Shown here one piece after another: positions 1-9,299 of a stretch of DNA of 64,000 nucleotides. Both the position numbers and the translations under genes were made by a program. Position 1 is the stretch's first letter. Every line of letters starts with the position of its first letter. Origin of the DNA: Candidatus Obscuribacter sp. (GTDB lineage: Bacteria; Cyanobacteriota; Vampirovibrionia; Obscuribacterales; Obscuribacteraceae); contig JADJQZ010000001.1 in NCBI GenBank assembly GCA_016712465.1, forward strand, positions 6,510,001 to 6,574,000. Direction: 5' to 3'. The notes under the pieces were generated by a model. That model made no database searches. It saw nothing but the letters and a program-made list of their open reading frames with translations, and was not told the origin of the DNA.

Positions 1-1
1 G

Positions 2-1660
2 GTAGACAGCAAGAAACTGGCCGACGACATAGTGAAGAAGACCCAGAAAGAAGACTTCAAGGTTTCAACGGTAGGTGAAAAAACCAGCCAGCGCCAACCA
101 CAAGCACCTTTCATTACCTCCACCTTGCAGCGAGAGGCTTCCACCTTCCTTGGTTTCCCCGTCAAGAAAACCATGCAGGTGGCGCAGAAGCTCTACGAAG
201 GTATCGAACTCGGTGCCGAAGGTCCTACCGGTCTCATCACTTATATGAGAACCGACTCCACCCGTGTGGCCCAACAGGCCCAGGAGGAAGCGAAGAAGTT
301 TATTGTCAGCCGCTACGGCAAGCAATATTATCCGGAAAAACCCCGGGTTTATTCACGTAAGGGCAAGTCGGTGCAGGATGCCCACGAAGCGATCCGACCC
401 ACTTATCCCGATCGCACACCCGAATCTCTGAGACAAGTGCTGAAACCTGATGAATACAAGGTTTACAAACTGATCTGGGAAAGATTCATGGCCAGCCAGA
501 TGGCTTCTGCTGAGATTCTCACCCGTACTGTTGAAATAACGGCTGGTGATGCGCTTTTCCGGGCTTCCGCCTCGGAGAAGAAATTCCCCGGTTTCACCAT
601 TGTTTATGACCGGCTCTCCAAAGACGTAATTGCCGACTCAGCCAGTGAAAAAACGGAAGAGGCGGAGTCTGATGAAGACGAGGAAGCCGGCAACCTTCCC
701 GAGCTGAAGAAAGGGGAAGAGCTCAAGCTGAAGGAGTTGAAACCTTCTCAACATTTTACCCAGCCGCCGCCCCGTTACACGGAAGCGAGCATGATCAAGA
801 CCCTGGAAGAACTTGGCATCGGCCGACCTTCCACATATACAGCCACTATTTCCACAATTATCGACCGCAAATATGTGGAACGGCAGCAGAAAGCGCTCTG
901 TCCCACCAAGCTGGGGCAGGCTGTGAACGCCCTTCTCGTAGAGCACTTCGGCAACATTGTCGATGTGGGCTTCACGGCTGAAATGGAAGCCAAGCTTGAC
1001 CAGGTGGAAGAAGACAAGGTGGACTGGCGCGGCATGCTCAAGGCTTTCCATCAGCCTTTTGCCGAGACCTTGAAGAAAGCGGAAGAGAACATGAACAAAG
1101 TTCTCATTCTCTCCGATCAGCTCTGCCCCACTTGTGGACAGGCTATGGCCATTCGCTCTTCCCGTTATGGACAGTTCCTTGGTTGTGTCGGCTATCCCGA
1201 GTGCACCACCAAGATTGCTCTCACCAAAGACGGTAAGCCGGTACCGGATGACAGACCTTCGGAAGAAGTCTGCACCACCTGTAATTCACCCATGGTGATT
1301 CACTATGGTAGATACGGCGACTACTTGCTTTGCACCGTTGAGACATGTCAGGAGAAGCGTCCCATCCTCAAGAAAACCGGGGTTGATTGCCCGCGGGCTG
1401 GTTGTGGCGGCTTCATTGTTGAGAAAAAATCTCGCCACGGCAAAGTTTTCTGGGGTTGCAGCAATTACGGTGCCAATGAATGCACGAGCGCCTTCTGGTA
1501 TCCGCCCCTGACAGGCGGCGGCCCGGGCGGCTCTAATTTCTGTCCCAAGTGCAACAGCATGCTTATTTACAAGACTTTGAAGCGCGGCGACCAGATTGCC
1601 TGCTCGTCTAAGACTTGTGATTTTGCACAGCTCATTACCGGCCAGGAAACCCACGCTTGA
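2..1660 (+). CDS. topA: DNA topoisomerase I, C-terminal part (5' end outside window)
   Basis: Type IA topoisomerase, which relaxes negative supercoils by cutting one strand through a 5'-phosphotyrosine. The reading frame is already open at base 2, so the first ~550 codons visible are the C-terminal part of a longer gene; the TOPRIM domain lies upstream of the window. The catalytic tyrosine motif ITYMRTDS is encoded near 234-257, followed by the conserved HEAIRPT and ELGIGRPSTYT stretches. An acidic insert (EEAESDEDEE) lies near residue 220. The tail holds about four zinc-ribbon modules beginning near CPTCGQ, CTTC, CPRAGC and CPKC, typical of bacterial TopA. The stop codon is at 1658-1660. The identification is firm; only the start is missing. 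Confidence 0.95.
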   Translation, partial: VDSKKLADDIVKKTQKEDFKVSTVGEKTSQRQPQAPFITSTLQREASTFLGFPVKKTMQVAQKLYEGIELGAEGPTGLITYMRTDSTRVAQQAQEEAKKFIVSRYGKQYYPEKPRVYSRKGKSVQDAHEAIRPTYPDRTPESLRQVLKPDEYKVYKLIWERFMASQMASAEILTRTVEITAGDALFRASASEKKFPGFTIVYDRLSKDVIADSASEKTEEAESDEDEEAGNLPELKKGEELKLKELKPSQHFTQPPPRYTEASMIKTLEELGIGRPSTYTATISTIIDRKYVERQQKALCPTKLGQAVNALLVEHFGNIVDVGFTAEMEAKLDQVEEDKVDWRGMLKAFHQPFAETLKKAEENMNKVLILSDQLCPTCGQAMAIRSSRYGQFLGCVGYPECTTKIALTKDGKPVPDDRPSEEVCTTCNSPMVIHYGRYGDYLLCTVETCQEKRPILKKTGVDCPRAGCGGFIVEKKSRHGKVFWGCSNYGANECTSAFWYPPLTGGGPGGSNFCPKCNSMLIYKTLKRGDQIACSSKTCDFAQLITGQETHA

Positions 1661-1868
1661 TTGCGGTCGCTTTCTAGCCTGCCTGTCAGGCTTTGTGACC
1701 ATCTTCATGATTTCTTCAGCAGTAATTTGCTGAAATTGGCTTGGCTTGCCAGAAAAACCAGGTTTGCATGGTGTTAGAATGTAATCACATTTGCGGACGG
1801 TTCTCCGAGTCAAGAGGGAACCAGCGCTAAATGTAAGGACATTCGCGGCTAAGAGGGCTTAAACCACC
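1661..1868. other. intergenic region between topA and clpC
   Basis: A 208-base gap. A short imperfect hairpin (agcctg / caggct) just after topA, around 1676-1692, could be a weak terminator. The rest presumably carries the clpC promoter and leader. I see no CtsR-like direct repeats and no CIRCE element, so heat-shock control of clpC by those repressors is not supported here. Confidence 0.3.
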
Positions 1869-4484
1869 ATGTTTGAAAGGTTCACGGAAAAGGCGATCAA
1901 GGTCATCATGCTCGCTCAAGAAGAAGCGCGGCGGCTTGGTCACAATTTTGTGGGCACGGAGCAAATTCTACTTGGCCTTATTGGCGAAGGCACTGGAATT
2001 GCTGCCAAGACCCTCAAGTCGATGGGCGTCAATTTGAAAGATGCCAGAACGGAAGTGGAAAAAATAATCGGCAGAGGCTCCGGCTTCGTAGCTGTAGAGA
2101 TTCCCTTCACCCCCCGCGCCAAGCGCGTCCTGGAGCTTTCCTGGGATGAAGCCCGGCAGCTGGGTCATAACTATATCGGTACCGAGCATTTGCTCCTCGG
2201 CCTGATTCGCGAAGGCGAAGGCGTTGCTGCCCGAGTGCTGGAAAATCTCGGCGTCGACCTGACCAAGGTAAGAAGCCATGTGATTCGTCTATTGGGTGAG
2301 TCCGGTGCGGCAACTTCCGGCGGTGGTTCTTCCTCCAGCTCTACTTCCACCGGTCGTTCCAAAACCCCTACCCTTGATGAGTTTGGCGTCAATATGACCC
2401 AGGCTGCTCAGGAAAATCGGCTTGATCCGGTGGTCGGTCGTGAAAAGGAAATCGAGCGCGTTATCCAGATTTTGGGACGCCGCACTAAGAACAACCCTGT
2501 GCTCATCGGTGAGCCCGGTGTTGGTAAAACAGCCATAGCAGAAGGTCTGGCCATTCGTATCTCCAACGCCGATGTGCCGGAGATACTTCTAGACAAGAAA
2601 ATTGTCATGCTGGATATCGGTCTTCTGGTAGCCGGTACCAAATACCGCGGCGAATTCGAAGAGCGCCTCAAGAAGATCATGGACGAGATCAGAAGCGCCG
2701 GCAACGTCATGCTCGTCATCGACGAATTGCACACCTTGATTGGTGCCGGTGCCGCCGAAGGTGCCATCGATGCCGCCAACATTCTCAAGCCGGCGCTGGC
2801 CCGCGGCGAGTTGCAGTGCATCGGCGCTACCACCATGGACGAATACAGGAAGCATATCGAAAGAGATGCCGCCCTCGAGCGTCGTTTCCAGCCGGTAATC
2901 GTCGATCCGCCTTCGGTGGAAGAAACCATCGAAATTCTCCGTGGTCTGCGTCCCAAGTACGAAGAGCACCACAGGCTGATCATCTCCGATGAAGCCATTG
3001 AGCACGCCAGCAAACTTTCCGATCGCTATATCTCCGACCGCTTCCTGCCCGATAAAGCCATCGACATCGTCGACGAAGCTTCATCGCGGGTGCGCTTGAG
3101 AGCTTCCAGCTTGCCGCCGGAAGGCAAAGAAGTTGAGAAGGAATTGCGCAAAGTTCGGCGCGATAAAGAAATGGCTATTCGCAATCAGGAATTTGAGAAA
3201 GCCGCCAATCTGAGAGAATCGGAGACCAAGCTCTCCGAGAAAATTCGCGAAATTCAGACAGCCTGGAAAGCCCAGCAAGAAACCGAGAAACCGGTTGTAA
3301 CCGGTGAAGAGGTTGCTTACGTGGTCAGTTCCTGGACCGGCATTCCGCTGCTCAAGTTGACTGAAGGCGAATCTGAGCGCCTCTTGCACATGTCTGATGT
3401 GTTGCACCAGCGCGTCATCGGTCAGAACGATGCGGTAGAAGCTGTTTGCAAAGCGATTCGTCGCGCCCGCGTCGGCTTGAAGAATCCCAACCGTCCCATC
3501 GGTTCCTTCATCTTCTCCGGTCCTACCGGCGTTGGTAAAACCGAACTGGCTAAGGCTCTGGCCGGTTACTTCTTCGGTTCTGAAGATAACTTGATTCGTA
3601 TCGACATGTCTGAGTTCATGGAGCACCACACCACTTCCAAGTTGATTGGTTCTCCTCCCGGCTATGTGGGCTACCAGGAAGGTGGTCAGCTTACCGAACA
3701 AGTGCGTCGCAAGCCATACTCGGTAGTGCTCTTCGATGAAATCGAGAAAGCCCATCCGGATGTCTTCAACGTACTTCTGCAGATTCTCGACGACGGCAGA
3801 CTGTCGGACAGTAAAGGTCGCACCGTTGACTTCAAGAACACGATCATCATCATGACCAGCAACGTTGGTGCTCAGTTCATCGACAAGTCGGCTCTCACCC
3901 TGGGCTTCCAGGTGCAGACCGCTGATGCTGAACATTCCGATCGCTACAAGAAGATCAAAGATCTGGTTATGGATTCCATGAAGAAGACATTCAGACCGGA
4001 GTTCCTCAACCGTATCGACGAAATCATCGTCTTCCAACAGCTCACGAAAGAAGAGATTCGTCATATCGTGGACATCATGTCTGCCGATCTGCAGGGCCGC
4101 ATCAAGGCTCAAGGCATGGAGCTCGTGGTCACCAACGATTGCAAAGATCTGATCGCCAAGGAAGGTTATAACCCCACCTATGGTGCCAGACCCTTGCGTC
4201 GTGCCATCCAACGTATGTTGGAAGACAATATGGCTGAGCAAGTCTTGCAGGGCAACTTCAAGGAAGGCGATGTAATTGAAACCGTTCTGGAAGGCGATAC
4301 CGTCAAATTCCAGAAGCTGGCCAAGAAAGTAGCCAAGCCTGAGAAAGGCGAAAAAGAAGAAAAAGGCGAGAAGTCGGAGAAAGCCGAAAAAGCTGAAAAG
4401 CCTGAGAAGGCAAGCAGCAAAGGCGATAAAGGCGACAAATCCCATGAAAAAGAAACCGGCGAAGAGACCACTACAAGTCGCTAA
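1869..4484 (+). CDS. clpC: ATP-dependent Clp protease ATP-binding subunit ClpC
   Basis: HSP100/AAA+ unfoldase that feeds proteins to ClpP in the cytosol. Order of parts: two Clp-N repeats (residues ~5-145), a Gly/Ser-rich linker (~155-170), AAA-1 with Walker A GEPGVGKT and Walker B VIDELHT, a UVR-type middle region with EFEKAANLRE, and AAA-2 with GPTGVGKT and VLFDEIEKAHPDV. An LGF tripeptide after AAA-2 (ALTLGFQVQ) sits where ClpC proteins carry the ClpP-binding loop. Length (871 residues) exceeds the usual ~820-850 because of a charged C-terminal tail of GEK/AEK/PEK repeats (about the last 55 residues). The ATG follows a purine-rich stretch. ClpP itself is not in the window. Confidence 0.96.
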   Translation: MFERFTEKAIKVIMLAQEEARRLGHNFVGTEQILLGLIGEGTGIAAKTLKSMGVNLKDARTEVEKIIGRGSGFVAVEIPFTPRAKRVLELSWDEARQLGHNYIGTEHLLLGLIREGEGVAARVLENLGVDLTKVRSHVIRLLGESGAATSGGGSSSSSTSTGRSKTPTLDEFGVNMTQAAQENRLDPVVGREKEIERVIQILGRRTKNNPVLIGEPGVGKTAIAEGLAIRISNADVPEILLDKKIVMLDIGLLVAGTKYRGEFEERLKKIMDEIRSAGNVMLVIDELHTLIGAGAAEGAIDAANILKPALARGELQCIGATTMDEYRKHIERDAALERRFQPVIVDPPSVEETIEILRGLRPKYEEHHRLIISDEAIEHASKLSDRYISDRFLPDKAIDIVDEASSRVRLRASSLPPEGKEVEKELRKVRRDKEMAIRNQEFEKAANLRESETKLSEKIREIQTAWKAQQETEKPVVTGEEVAYVVSSWTGIPLLKLTEGESERLLHMSDVLHQRVIGQNDAVEAVCKAIRRARVGLKNPNRPIGSFIFSGPTGVGKTELAKALAGYFFGSEDNLIRIDMSEFMEHHTTSKLIGSPPGYVGYQEGGQLTEQVRRKPYSVVLFDEIEKAHPDVFNVLLQILDDGRLSDSKGRTVDFKNTIIIMTSNVGAQFIDKSALTLGFQVQTADAEHSDRYKKIKDLVMDSMKKTFRPEFLNRIDEIIVFQQLTKEEIRHIVDIMSADLQGRIKAQGMELVVTNDCKDLIAKEGYNPTYGARPLRRAIQRMLEDNMAEQVLQGNFKEGDVIETVLEGDTVKFQKLAKKVAKPEKGEKEEKGEKSEKAEKAEKPEKASSKGDKGDKSHEKETGEETTTSR

Positions 4485-4545
4485 TTCGCTCGCTCATATC
4501 GTGCGTTAAGATGAGAAAAACCAGAACAGCCCCGGAAGGAAAGCT

Positions 4546-5610
4546 ATGTCTAGACGGAATTTGAAGCTGAGTCTGGTTTTTCTCTTACTGCCCGCTGCCG
4601 CAAGCCTGGTAGGGGGTTGCACCTATCTTGGTAAGGGCGGTAATGCTGAGTCTTCCAAACTGGATTTCGACTTGCGAGACATCGGTATCAAGAAGAATGT
4701 GGACAGCGGCCCCATGGAGACACCGCCGCCGGAAAAAGCCAATGACATTGATGCCTGGGCCTTTCTGGCAAACAATTACGAGCAATTGGAAAACTACGAC
4801 TATGCGGAAAAATGTTTTCGCAAATGTGTAGAACTGAAGCCATTGAAGAAAATTTACTGGCACGCTCTGGGGCAAAATCAGAAGCATCAGGAAAAGCTGG
4901 AAGGTGCGCGGGAAGCCTTTATTCAAGCAGTTCCCCTTGATGTGAATGATGTCTTCGGTCTTGTCACTCTCGCCGAAGTAGATCAGCACATGGCTAAGGT
5001 AGGTGAGGCCAGGTATTACTACATATGGGCGCTTTCCATTCGTCCTGATTTTCCGGAAGCCTGGAAAGGTCTGCATTCCATCGCTCATAATCTGGCTGAG
5101 GACCGCTATTTGCCCCAGTTGGAGAAGCTGCGTGCCAATCCGACAGAAGCCTTCAATCGCTTACTAGCCAATGAAATGGTGGATGCTTATCTCTCCAGCC
5201 ACGATGACAAAGATCCGTTTTACTACGGCTATCGGGTTACCCGTGGTTACTTACAAATGCTGGCTATGAATATGGATGTGGCAGAGGCAGACTTCAAGAC
5301 CGTAATTGAAAAGAAACCTGAAAGCACCGAAGCCTTGAGAGCGAAAGTAGGACTGATCAGTCTATACACCACAGTGGGACGGGATCAGGAAGCCAAAACC
5401 CTGATTGCCGAGGTGATGAAATTGAGCCCGGACCAGCCTGATGTCTGGTACAACCAGGCCCTGGTGGAAAGGCGCGCCGGAGCCGTCAAGCCTGCCCTAG
5501 ACAGTCTTGGTAAGGCTACCAGCCTGGCGCCTGACCACACCGGTTGGTCCAAGCTCTTTGAAGATTGGCTGTTTGAAGAAAGGCGCCAGCGCAAAGAAGA
5601 GAAAACCTAG
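4546..5610 (+). CDS. TPR-repeat lipoprotein
   Basis: 354 residues. The N-terminus has a basic start, a hydrophobic run and a lipobox-like LVGGC near residue 25, so it is probably a membrane-anchored lipoprotein. From about residue 70 onward there are tandem TPR units (for example WAFLANNYEQLENYDYAEKC, then further helix pairs with A-x-Y-x-A spacing up to residue ~330), a protein-protein interaction scaffold. A good Shine-Dalgarno (aaggaaag) stands before the ATG at 4546. It lies 61 bases after clpC on the same strand and could share its transcript. A specific partner cannot be named. Confidence 0.8.
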   Translation: MSRRNLKLSLVFLLLPAAASLVGGCTYLGKGGNAESSKLDFDLRDIGIKKNVDSGPMETPPPEKANDIDAWAFLANNYEQLENYDYAEKCFRKCVELKPLKKIYWHALGQNQKHQEKLEGAREAFIQAVPLDVNDVFGLVTLAEVDQHMAKVGEARYYYIWALSIRPDFPEAWKGLHSIAHNLAEDRYLPQLEKLRANPTEAFNRLLANEMVDAYLSSHDDKDPFYYGYRVTRGYLQMLAMNMDVAEADFKTVIEKKPESTEALRAKVGLISLYTTVGRDQEAKTLIAEVMKLSPDQPDVWYNQALVERRAGAVKPALDSLGKATSLAPDHTGWSKLFEDWLFEERRQRKEEKT

Positions 5611-5612
5611 CT

Positions 5613-6320
5613 TCAGTCAGCTTTGATTTGCTCTTCCAATTGCTCCAGTCTGATATTGACCTGTCTGGCATCAAAACTGTTGGGGTCGAAGTCGCACTCC
5701 ACCCAGTCGAGATTGTCCTGGTGCTGAGAGTGGAGCGGGTCTTCCAGGGCATCCAAGAAGCAACGGTAGCCGTCGGCGCCGCCCACATCTTCAGGAGGGC
5801 AGGCCCGTTTGCCCATCATGCAACGAGCCAGGATGGAGCCTGAGTCTCCGTCCATGCTGTCTTCCAGAACCAGTTCGTGCTGCCAGTCTGAATTTGGATC
5901 GTAGGCATAGATAAAACTGTCGCCTGCCGCTTGCAAAACCTCGTCGAGGCGCACATGGTGATGATCTTGAATATCCGGTTCAGTCTTGCTTTTCGGATTA
6001 GCCTTGGCTTTTGACTTAGTACCCTTAGGGCTGGTTTCCGCTTTTTCCACCAGAAGGGGGATACCAAAAACAGCTGTCGGTGTGATGAAAAGATGGTTGT
6101 GATAATTGCCCCAACCCATCACTATTTGCAACATCTCGTGCACCAGCGACAACGGCAGGTCTGAGCGCAGTACCAGGCGGCGCCAGATGGGCAGTGGGCT
6201 ATCAAGGAGGGTGATCTTTATCTGGTAGTAAGAGAAGGCAGGTTTTTTCTTGGTCGCTTTCACTGTCTTGGTCTTAGTTTCTTTGACAGCTTTGCTTTTG
6301 GCTTTGGTGGCGGCGCACAT
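5613..6320 (-). CDS. pRiA4b ORF-3-like protein
   Basis: 235 residues. After a Lys/Thr/Ala-rich N-terminal ~30 residues comes the pattern YQIKITLLDSPLPIWRRL, then LHEMLQ-like and MGWGNYHNHLF, then FIYAYDPNSDWQHELVLE and a CPPEDVGGADGY motif. This order (I..W....V, GW...HLH/F, Y.YD.GD.W.H.I, CPPED.GG) is the signature of the plasmid pRiA4b ORF-3 family, a widespread family of unclear function. A Lys-rich insert (~100-125) separates the two halves. It is convergent with the TPR lipoprotein, with only 2 bases between the stop codons. No transposase is nearby. Confidence 0.8.
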   Translation of the reverse strand: MCAATKAKSKAVKETKTKTVKATKKKPAFSYYQIKITLLDSPLPIWRRLVLRSDLPLSLVHEMLQIVMGWGNYHNHLFITPTAVFGIPLLVEKAETSPKGTKSKAKANPKSKTEPDIQDHHHVRLDEVLQAAGDSFIYAYDPNSDWQHELVLEDSMDGDSGSILARCMMGKRACPPEDVGGADGYRCFLDALEDPLHSQHQDNLDWVECDFDPNSFDARQVNIRLEQLEEQIKAD

Positions 6321-6557
6321 CTTCTATTTAGTCCTCAAAAACTCAATTATAGAGCTCTTGACGCCCCGGTTGCCGCTTATGAGGCGGAATGCTCTATGTA
6401 AATCCCTTGAATTAGGCTAAACTGACCACCTAACTAGATTCTCTTTAAAAATACAGCAAGTGAAAATTCTGATCTTAAATATTCTCAGTGAACGTTTTGG
6501 TTTTTGCAAAACCTGGGGATGCTGGAATCGGTGCGGACGCTGCGGGAGGCGGAGAAA

Positions 6558-7721
6558 ATGTTAAAGACTTGCTCCCGCTGTGGCAAATCGGAAGAGCAGT
6601 GCCGTTGTACCGTGCAGACTGGAAACTCCGGTTCTGCCGATGGTTTCGGCGCCGGTGCAGCGGGCGGTCTCAGACCTGGCGCCGGAACCGGTGCAGGTGC
6701 GGGAGCAGGCGTGGGTAACAATGCGGCTTCCGGCTCGGTCCCTAAGACCGGTGCGGGCGTCAGCTCAAATGCCGCCCCCGGGCTCAGCTCAAGTTCCAGC
6801 TCGGTCGCCAAGATGTTGGAATTTTGGAAAGATCCGGCTTCCGAGGAGGAAGATGGGCAGTTGCAGCCGGGCGATTTGATTTCTCACCAGTATCAAATTA
6901 TGCGCTGTCTTGGTTCAGGCGGCATGTCCACGGTTTATCAAGCGAGAGATTTGACCTCGGAAGAGGTACTGGCCATAAAAATGCTCAATAGCGAGATCTC
7001 GCTTGATGACGAAGCCCGCAAGCGTTTCGAGCGGGAAGTTTTGTCCATGAGCCGTCTCAGGCACGAGAACTTGCTGGCTATGAAAGGTTATGGTCAGACG
7101 CCGCAGGGACACACATTTTTTGTCATGGAGTACCTGACCGGCCGCAGCCTGGCTACCGAGCTGATTCGAAAAGGCCCTCTGGAGCCGAGGCGGGCCTGTG
7201 GAATTTTCCTACAGGTCTGCGCCGGTATGGCTCACGTGCATGAGGCAGGCATTATTCACAGAGACCTGAAGCCGGGCAATATTTACCTTGTGGGGCAGGA
7301 CGGCGTAGATCGCGTGAAGGTGCTCGATTTCGGTATTGCCAAAATGGAAGTGAATCTGGAAGGGCACAACAATACCCTTACTCAGGTGGGACAGGTGTTG
7401 GGCAGTCCTCGCTATATGAGCCCGGAACAGTGCACTGGTATGAAGCTTGACAGTCGTTCCGATATTTACAGTCTGGGCTGCGTTATGTATCAAGCCCTGA
7501 CCGGGCAAACACCCTTCAATGGTGAAAACGCGCTCAATATACTATTCAAGCAAGTCAATGAAAGACCGCCTGCCTTTTCTGTTGTGACAGCCCAGCCCTT
7601 GATTCCACCTGTGCTTGAGGCAATCATAATGAGGGCCCTGGCTAAGTCGCCTAATGACAGACATCCAACCATGTCCGCTCTGGCTGAAGAACTACAGCGT
7701 TTTCTCGATAGCAGTAATTAG
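6558..7721 (+). CDS. cytosolic Ser/Thr protein kinase with N-terminal Cys motif
   Basis: Hanks-type kinase. I place the start at ATG 6558 because gggagg lies 8 bases upstream; an in-frame ATG at 6504 would add 18 residues without a clear ribosome site. The protein (387 residues) opens with a possible zinc knuckle, CSRCGKSEEQCRC, then a ~80-residue low-complexity Gly/Ala/Ser linker, then the kinase: glycine loop LGSGGMSTVY, lysine in LAIKML, catalytic HRDLKPGNI, DFG in VLDFGIAK, and GSPRYMSPEQ in the activation segment. There is no membrane segment and no sensor domain, so it is probably soluble. The linker resembles regulatory tethers, but its role is unknown. Confidence 0.92.
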   Translation: MLKTCSRCGKSEEQCRCTVQTGNSGSADGFGAGAAGGLRPGAGTGAGAGAGVGNNAASGSVPKTGAGVSSNAAPGLSSSSSSVAKMLEFWKDPASEEEDGQLQPGDLISHQYQIMRCLGSGGMSTVYQARDLTSEEVLAIKMLNSEISLDDEARKRFEREVLSMSRLRHENLLAMKGYGQTPQGHTFFVMEYLTGRSLATELIRKGPLEPRRACGIFLQVCAGMAHVHEAGIIHRDLKPGNIYLVGQDGVDRVKVLDFGIAKMEVNLEGHNNTLTQVGQVLGSPRYMSPEQCTGMKLDSRSDIYSLGCVMYQALTGQTPFNGENALNILFKQVNERPPAFSVVTAQPLIPPVLEAIIMRALAKSPNDRHPTMSALAEELQRFLDSSN

Positions 7722-7747
7722 AATAAATAGCGGCTTGGGCCGGTTGT

Positions 7748-8326
7748 TTAGCCGCGGGCAAAGCTTTCGTGGTTCAGGGTTTCTCGGTGATGATCAGCGA
7801 GTTGTTTGAGAAGCTGCTCAGGGGTGGAAGACTCAAGCAGAATCGCTCTCAGATTGGCGGGAATAAAGCCGTTTTTGACGGCATCGTCGAAAAATCCGAG
7901 CAGGGAGTCAAAATAGCCCATGGTATTGAGTATGCCTATGGGTCTTTTGTGTAAGCCAATTTGGTACCAGGTGAGGATTTCGCAAAGCTCATCGAGGGTG
8001 CCGTAACCGCCCGGCATGGCTAAAAATGCATCGGAGCGGTTGGCCATTATGGCTTTTCGTTCATGCATGGTCTCTACAATAATCAGTTCGGACAGTCCGC
8101 TATGGGCAACTTCCCGGTCGCTCATGAATTTGGGAATGACACCAACTACGGTGCCACCCTGGCTGAGGGCAGCGTCGGCTACCACACCCATCAGCCCTAC
8201 CCGACCGCCACCGTAAACCAGAGTCAGACCAGCTTTGGCAATAAGTTCTCCCATTTGTTGGGCAGCGTTCTTAATCTCTTCGCTGTTGCCCATGCTGGCG
8301 CCGCAAAATACTGCTACTGATTTCAC
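7748..8326 (-). CDS. LOG-family nucleoside 5'-monophosphate phosphoribohydrolase
   Basis: Lysine-decarboxylase-fold enzyme of the LOG type, which splits a base from (modified) nucleoside 5'-monophosphates. Motifs: VAVFCGASMG at the N-terminus, YGGGRVGLMG, ERKAIM, and the signature PGGYGTLDE. Start: a TTG at 8401 would give 217 residues, but the GTG at 8326, with an aaggga-like site upstream, gives 192 residues, the usual family length, and begins right before the first beta strand. In bacteria the substrate is often unclear; calling it cytokinin-activating would go beyond the sequence. Confidence 0.88.
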   Translation of the reverse strand: MKSVAVFCGASMGNSEEIKNAAQQMGELIAKAGLTLVYGGGRVGLMGVVADAALSQGGTVVGVIPKFMSDREVAHSGLSELIIVETMHERKAIMANRSDAFLAMPGGYGTLDELCEILTWYQIGLHKRPIGILNTMGYFDSLLGFFDDAVKNGFIPANLRAILLESSTPEQLLKQLADHHRETLNHESFARG

Positions 8327-8549
8327 CTGGTTTTCCCTTTTGCTTGTGTGCTTGCCCGGGTAGTTACTTGGAGTATTGTCCGGTTTGAGGACTAAATCCA
8401 ATCAGGAGCTTCCGAAGCCTGCCTGTAATGTCCATTTTATCTAATACTTCAAGGGCTGTGCGAAGGGCTGTGGGCGGTGAGGCACAACTAATGAGAGGCA
8501 ATCCTCTGAAGTGGATGTCATATGGGTTGCTGAGTAGGGAACGGCGATC

Positions 8550-9281
8550 ATGCAATACAATAGCAAGGTGAATATCGCAGACCTATGTATTGCCAGGCAA
8601 GTTGAGCTCTTCGACCATTTAATGGACGAGGCCGAACGGTCCTGGCCCAAGCGACTGCGCAGTCAGAAACAGTTGGAAGAGTCCTGCCACTCCCTTGTCA
8701 TGCGTCCCCTTTCTTGTGATATTTTGCAAACAGCCATGGTTCCTTTAAGGGAACAGTTCCCAGCTGAGAGTAATTGCGGTCTGATTTATTACGAACCCTG
8801 CTCAATGCATGTGACCGTATTCGGTCTGCCCGGCTTTGTGGTAGGCGGCGCATTGCACCGGCACCTGGAGCGGCTTTTAATGGCCCAGACGCCGGCTTTG
8901 CGGCCCTTTACCACCGTGGTCTCCGGTCTCAGTGTAATTGGTGATGCCCTGGTGGCGCGTTGTCTCGATAAAGACGGCAAAATAGTTCGCTTTGTCAATG
9001 CCTGCCTGGATGAGCTTTCGGAAGAACTCGGCGATGAGGTGCTGGAGCTGGTGCGTGGTGCCGAACTTCATCGTTCTATTTTCTGGGTTACCCTGGCTCG
9101 CTTGAGATCCGATCTGGACACTGATTGCGGCCGATTGCTGCTGGAAGAAGTAAGCAAACGCCGACATCTTGAACTGGGTGTTCTTTCTTTTGATGCCGTC
9201 AGCTTGAGCCGCACCAACGGTTTGTTTTCCATAGACAAAACGACCGACTTGTCCAGGTTTGAGCTGGGGCTTCTGACCTGA
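8550..9281 (+). CDS. degenerate 2H-phosphoesterase (LigT/2'-5' RNA ligase-like) protein
   Basis: 243 residues, not assignable by name. The arrangement looks like the 2H phosphoesterase superfamily: a first H-x-T motif in SMHVTVFGL (~residue 90), a mid-region with alternating strands and helices, and a second block FWVTLARL (~residue 178) that matches the usual P-H-V-T-L-A-R but with Trp in place of the catalytic His. A nearby ELHRSIFW supplies a His four residues earlier. The C-terminal LSFDAVSLSRTNG resembles the last strands of the family. It probably does not work as a standard 2H enzyme. It is 18 bases upstream of the TrmJ-like gene, so an RNA-related role is plausible but unproven. Confidence 0.55.
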   Translation: MQYNSKVNIADLCIARQVELFDHLMDEAERSWPKRLRSQKQLEESCHSLVMRPLSCDILQTAMVPLREQFPAESNCGLIYYEPCSMHVTVFGLPGFVVGGALHRHLERLLMAQTPALRPFTTVVSGLSVIGDALVARCLDKDGKIVRFVNACLDELSEELGDEVLELVRGAELHRSIFWVTLARLRSDLDTDCGRLLLEEVSKRRHLELGVLSFDAVSLSRTNGLFSIDKTTDLSRFELGLLT

Positions 9282-9299
9282 GATTTTGAGGGGACGATC

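Noticed and set aside
3081..4445. 454-residue minus-strand open frame opposite clpC
   Set aside because: Shadow of clpC; Phe/Leu-rich translation of the Lys/Glu tail.
5613..6320. pRiA4b ORF-3-like gene as a sign of a mobile element
   Set aside because: The family is widespread on chromosomes, and no transposase, integrase or terminal repeat is nearby.
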